Positions 60,350 through 64,000 of a stretch of 64,000 nucleotides of DNA are shown here, one piece after another (positions within the stretch are counted from its first letter, which is position 1; each line of letters begins with the position of its first letter). The notes under the pieces are model-generated. The model was not told where the DNA came from and made no database searches. It saw nothing but the letters and a program-made list of their open reading frames with translations. A program made the position numbers and the translations under genes. Origin of the DNA: Botryotinia globosa (Eukaryota > Ascomycota > Leotiomycetes > Helotiales > Sclerotiniaceae); contig RCSZ01000001.1 of NCBI GenBank assembly GCA_014898425.1, positions 2,480,001 to 2,544,000 on the forward strand, written 5' to 3'.

Positions 60350-61216
60350 ATGTTGTTACCGTCCGCATTCGCCTGTGGCGATTCATCCCAAATACTCTCT
60401 CAACCATCTCGAAATCACAATCTTCTATTCGCATCACCACCTCTTTCTCCTACTCTTTCACCATCTCCCACACCTACTATCAGCAATCTATTTCAATCAT
60501 GTCGCGCTCTGCAATCTATGCTCACAACTCCGACACAATTACCTTCGCCACCCACACTTCATGCAGAAATTCCTTCATCACCTCCCACTAGGACTTCCCA
60601 TCCGAGACTTAGATTGCGCATACCATCTCCTGCAAAGAGAGTCGTGCCAGAAACTGGTGATAGGAAACGTATCTCGAAACGCACACCAAGAGAAGTCTCA
60701 AGAGGGATTAACAAGAGGAGGAGGGACACAGATGATGATCTGATTCATGAGAGGATGGATGATGTCTCGGAACAAGAGCACGGAGACTCAACACTTCTAG
60801 CTCCTAGAACACCGAAACGCAGGCGGAGAATTGCACCAGAAGTTTTACCGTTAGGGCTAGAAAGAAGCGATTTCCATACGCTACGCTTAGCCGAGATGGA
60901 GAATACTGTTACTGATGATGGCGCATTCGTCTTCAGTGCTGGAGGTGACTCACAGAGTCGTAACAGGGAAGCACAAGGAAACGAGGAGGAGGAAGAAGAT
61001 GGTGAGAATTGGTCAAGGGAAGAAGATAGAATGTTAGTGGAGTTAGTGTTGGAAAAGCTCAAGTTGAGTAAAAGTGACTGGCAAGATTGCGCGAGAAGTT
61101 TAGGGAAGGATAGAGGGAATTTGGGAAGGAGGTGGAAGACTCTCATGGGTGCTGGGGAAGTGGGTTTGAAGGGGAGGAGAAAGACCAGGACAAAGTTAAA
61201 CTCTACTTGGAGTTAG
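60350..61216 (+). CDS. Myb/SANT-like DNA-binding protein
   Basis: Single exon, 288 aa. The N-terminal half is Ser/Pro/Thr-rich, followed by basic, nuclear-signal-like clusters (KRVVPETGDRKRISKR, NKRRRDTDD, PKRRRRIAPEVLPLGLER). An acidic run EEEEEDGE then leads into a C-terminal Myb/SANT-type segment (about 227-278): NWSREEDRMLVELVLEKLKL, then SKSDWQDCARSLGKDRGNLGRRWKTLM. It has the spaced tryptophans of a single Myb repeat and a helix-turn-helix pattern. A nuclear transcription or chromatin factor is inferred; its targets are unknown. The ATG at 60350 is the first in frame after a stop-containing leader. The protein ends shortly after the domain in a basic tail (KGRRKTRTKLN). Confidence 0.85.
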   Translation: MLLPSAFACGDSSQILSQPSRNHNLLFASPPLSPTLSPSPTPTISNLFQSCRALQSMLTTPTQLPSPPTLHAEIPSSPPTRTSHPRLRLRIPSPAKRVVPETGDRKRISKRTPREVSRGINKRRRDTDDDLIHERMDDVSEQEHGDSTLLAPRTPKRRRRIAPEVLPLGLERSDFHTLRLAEMENTVTDDGAFVFSAGGDSQSRNREAQGNEEEEEDGENWSREEDRMLVELVLEKLKLSKSDWQDCARSLGKDRGNLGRRWKTLMGAGEVGLKGRRKTRTKLNSTWS

Positions 61217-61954
61217 TTTCGTTCTTGCTGTGGATATTTGGGGTAATGCGGGGCCGGAAATGGTCTACTGATTTACTCTCACCATGCATTCGAACTGTTT
61301 TGGGGAACATAATTCATATCATAATACAGGTAGGTGTATTGGGATCCTGGAAGGATATTAGCGAATTAGGGTCACATGTATATCTACCAGCTCTCGATGC
61401 TTTGCTGCGGAAAGGGTGGAGGTACCTTGAAAAATGGCGTTCAACCACAGCACTAGGGCTTGGCATAGGAGTTACGCTAGGAAGGAATTGTATCGGAGTT
61501 ATGGTTAAATGGTCTACTGGTCTACTGATTATTAGCTAAAGTGTATAGCACTTTGTATAATATGTACCACCTCCCTGAGAGTTTTGAGCATGACAAGATC
61601 CAGGTTAGATTATATTGATAATGTGAGATGTCATACCGTCTTAAGCCCTCTTCATATATGATGATGTGAGATGAGATATTCGAAAGTTCAAATATTGAGC
61701 AAATGCATACAAAAATTACATCTCGTCTAGTTCTTCGTTAATCACTGTCATCTTATCACGCGAGACCTCAGATGTGTAATAGTTTATCTACCCCCGTGAG
61801 TATTAGGTCCTGTTCTTTCTTCTATATTTTCACACCCATTTATGCCATCCTTTGTTTTTATCTACTTGACTTCTAATCCCCTACCACAAATGAAAAGGTA
61901 GTATGCCGCATTACCAGCACAACTGATAGTAACAACTAGACACCTACTTGAGAG
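61217..61954. other. Convergent intergenic (3' UTRs)
   Basis: About 740 bp between the Myb-like and methyltransferase stop codons. A 135-codon plus-strand frame (61132-61539) overlaps the Myb-like gene end in another frame and is not supported. Confidence 0.5.
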
Positions 61955-63206
61955 TTAAGTTTGCAAAGCCTTTTTGACAAGAATGATCGTGGTGCTACTT
62001 CCAGTCCTCATACTTTCATTCTCGCCCATCGCTTTTCTCAATTCTTCCATATGCATTTTCAAAACATCCTTCGGAGGGAGAAGTTAGCATGATAGCCTCA
62101 ATCATAGAGAGGCGAAGTGGACATGTCATCAAAACGTAACCAACTAACCTTCTCCGTTCCCACAGCTTCCGGATGTGCTTCCCTCCATCTCGTAACCATA
62201 CTAGCCGTCTCCAACGACTTCTCCGCCTGCTTCAGCGTGACTTCTCTCCCGCCAAAAAAGAAATCGTCGGATTCCGGATTCGACAGGATCCCATCGCGGT
62301 CGTAGTCGAGTTTCAGAAATTGAGATGGGGGTAAGATGGAAGAGGGAATGGGATGCGGAATATCCCACGGTAGAAGAAGATTGTCGTACATATCACGAGA
62401 GAGCCGGTTCGGGAGTAGCTCGTAGGGAGCCAGGATGTGGCGCTCGAAATTGAGGAAGATCCGGAGGAGTTCGGAGCGGTTGGGGACAGAGGGATGCGGG
62501 TAGTAGGATGCTTGGATGAGGTTAGTGGGTGGATTCTTGAGAAGGTGAGAGGGGAGGGGGAAAGAACATAGTGTACTACCGCGTGTCCACAACGCGACCT
62601 ATATTTTGTGTTAGCAACCTTTTCCTCTCGATTTGTGATATGAATTTCTAAAGTAAAACGTGATTTCACTAGCAGTGCAAGAGCAAAGGAGAAACTCACC
62701 GTTCCTCCAGGCTTCAACGCCTTCGCGACCTGCGCCCAAAACTTATCCATATCAAACCAATGTACCTGACCCCCCTAAAATCAATCAAAGCCCCCAACAA
62801 TATAAATCACAGGACCAGCAACACATACCGCCATAGCAACAGTAATCAAATCCACCGTTCCCTCTCTCACCTCCTCCAACCCCGCAAACTCCTCTCCACT
62901 CCCAACCACCCAAACAATATCCTTCCCGCTCTTCGTCTCCCCCCCCAGTTCCCTAGCCGCCCCTATCATCGCCTCCCCCGCATCACATCCTATCGCTTCT
63001 TCAAAATATCCCGCCATATCTCGAGTTGCGTTTCCAGGTCCGCATCCCAGATCAAGCACGAGATTGAATTGTCCCCCCGTTTTCTCATGATGCTGTATCA
63101 CCGTCTCGTACAATTTTGACGGATAGGAGAGACGGTGCGCCGCATACTTCGCGGCTTGTTGGCTGGTGTAGTTGCGAAATGTGGGGTCGAGATTGGCAGC
63201 CGACAT
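61955..63206 (-). CDS. SAM-dependent methyltransferase (TMT1/Crg1-like)
   Basis: Four exons (63206-62829, 62765-62700, 62598-62149, 62068-61955) close in phase to 335 aa. They include a 66-nt exon carrying VHWFDMDKFWAQVAKALKPGGT. Motif I is LVLDLGCGPGNATRDMA (about 49-65), preceded by NYTSQQAAKYAAHRLSYP, a start common to the trans-aconitate methyltransferase-like group. IGCDAGEAMIGAARE is the acidic loop, and LITVAMAVHWFDM (junction of exons 1 and 2) is characteristic. The last exon supplies KMHMEELRKAMGENE and the terminal beta-strand STTIILVKKAL. Substrates of this group are small carboxylates or terpenoid acids; the exact one is unknown. It is probably cytosolic. The short first and third introns (63 and 80 nt) have regular borders. 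Confidence 0.9.
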
Positions 63207-64000
63207 ATTGGGGTATGAGCGATGGTCTTGTCTAGTTTGTTGGGGAAAAGCTTGTTTGTCTATCTAAACGTTTGTGTAACGAGGGCACACGCAAGGAAAA
63301 GGGGAAATCAGAGATAATGATGGAATTTCACTCGAGCGATAGACTCGTTTTATTTGTCTGCATTCTTATTATACTGCCTAAACAACCCGTGGGTTAATAT
63401 GTAAGCTTGACACCGTTTTCCGAACGGGAACAGGATCACGCTTAGAAACCGCGTCTCCAAGGGATTGAAGCATCGATCTCTGAGCTTGTGGAGTTTGGAA
63501 GCTGATGCGGTAGCTGGATCTTTTGTATTATGTGGAATCTACGGAGATCGCGGTCATTTTGGAAGAGATTATAGACATTTTACAGGGTAATGCTTTATAT
63601 TATTTACTAAATAGAATGAAACAAGGGAAATTAATGGTTTAGATATAGTATATACTTTTAAATTATTCTTTATTGTTATTAATATTAAAAATATAAAACT
63701 TTCTTTTTTTATAAAACTATATTATTATTTTATTATATTTTTATTTTCATTATATTTTTTAAATATTCTTTTAAATATTCATTTTTTTTTTAATTTAATA
63801 ACTTTCTATATATACTTAGAAATTCTCTCAATTCATTTTTGAATATAATTTTGAAATATATTTTGCTAGTATTATATTTATTACTTTTTTAATTCTTTTT
63901 TTGATATTATTGCCTTCTTTTTAATAATTTCTGTTTTCATTTATCATTATATAGATTTAATAATATTGAGATCGGAAAAGTTCTTTGATTATAGTAATTT
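63207..64000. other. Promoter region running into an AT-rich island
   Basis: Up to about 63580 this is ordinary intergenic DNA upstream of the methyltransferase. From about 63590 to the window end the sequence becomes extremely AT-rich with no coding frame, resembling the RIP-like island at 17-20 kb. It probably continues beyond the window. Confidence 0.6.

Overview
The window is nuclear DNA of a filamentous ascomycete, most likely a leotiomycete of the Botrytis/Sclerotinia type. The evidence is the many genes interrupted by 45-110 nt introns (GT..AG, often with a CTAAC/CTAAT branch site), the absence of any operon logic, the CRZ1, calnexin, THOC5, lumazine synthase and class II aldolase homologues with filamentous-fungal architecture, and AT-rich islands with the look of repeat-induced point mutation (RIP). 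Genus is an inference from overall similarity; I could not run a search.

Layout. 0-5.7 kb: a 293-aa protein of unknown function with a split CxxC/CxxxC module, a 348-bp MITE with 28-bp terminal inverted repeats, a truncated cytochrome P450 N-terminus 24 bp beyond it, a SAM methyltransferase and a doubtful 141-aa ORF. 6.4-17 kb: a housekeeping block with a seven-exon branched-chain aminotransferase, calnexin, methylthioribulose-1-phosphate dehydratase (methionine salvage), a membrane-anchored cupredoxin-like protein and a THOC5/Fmip subunit of THO/TREX. 17-20.2 kb: an AT-rich, probably RIP-degraded transposon island whose edge (possible LTR end) lies 15 bp from the stop codon of the next gene. 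20.2-25.7 kb: GAR transformylase and lumazine synthase, diverging from one 455-bp promoter region (purine and riboflavin synthesis, linked through GTP), then a 925-aa disordered conserved protein. 25.7-31.2 kb: no supportable gene, but an unusual density of micro- and minisatellites. 31.2-40.5 kb: a CDF metal transporter with a manganese-type signature, the calcineurin-responsive factor CRZ1 behind a long promoter, and a zinc-independent MDR oxidoreductase. 40.5-44 kb: intergenic DNA with a MITE. 44-51.3 kb: a giant gene for a more than 2,200-aa charged, disordered protein that carries about 19 tryptophan-glycine (WG) dipeptides set before lysine clusters. 51.3-64 kb: a membrane-anchored DUF3445/HDOD-type protein, an alpha/beta hydrolase, a Myb/SANT-like protein, a second SAM methyltransferase and the start of another AT-rich tract.

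The genes are independent units, each with its own promoter, and no biosynthetic cluster is evident. The most unusual items are the WG-repeat giant protein, two same-family pogo-like MITEs with different degrees of C-to-T decay, the MITE beside the P450 fragment, and the minisatellite-rich 5.5-kb gene-free region. Gene models were spliced by hand. Where exon phases close exactly I say so; the 5' end of the giant gene remains unresolved.
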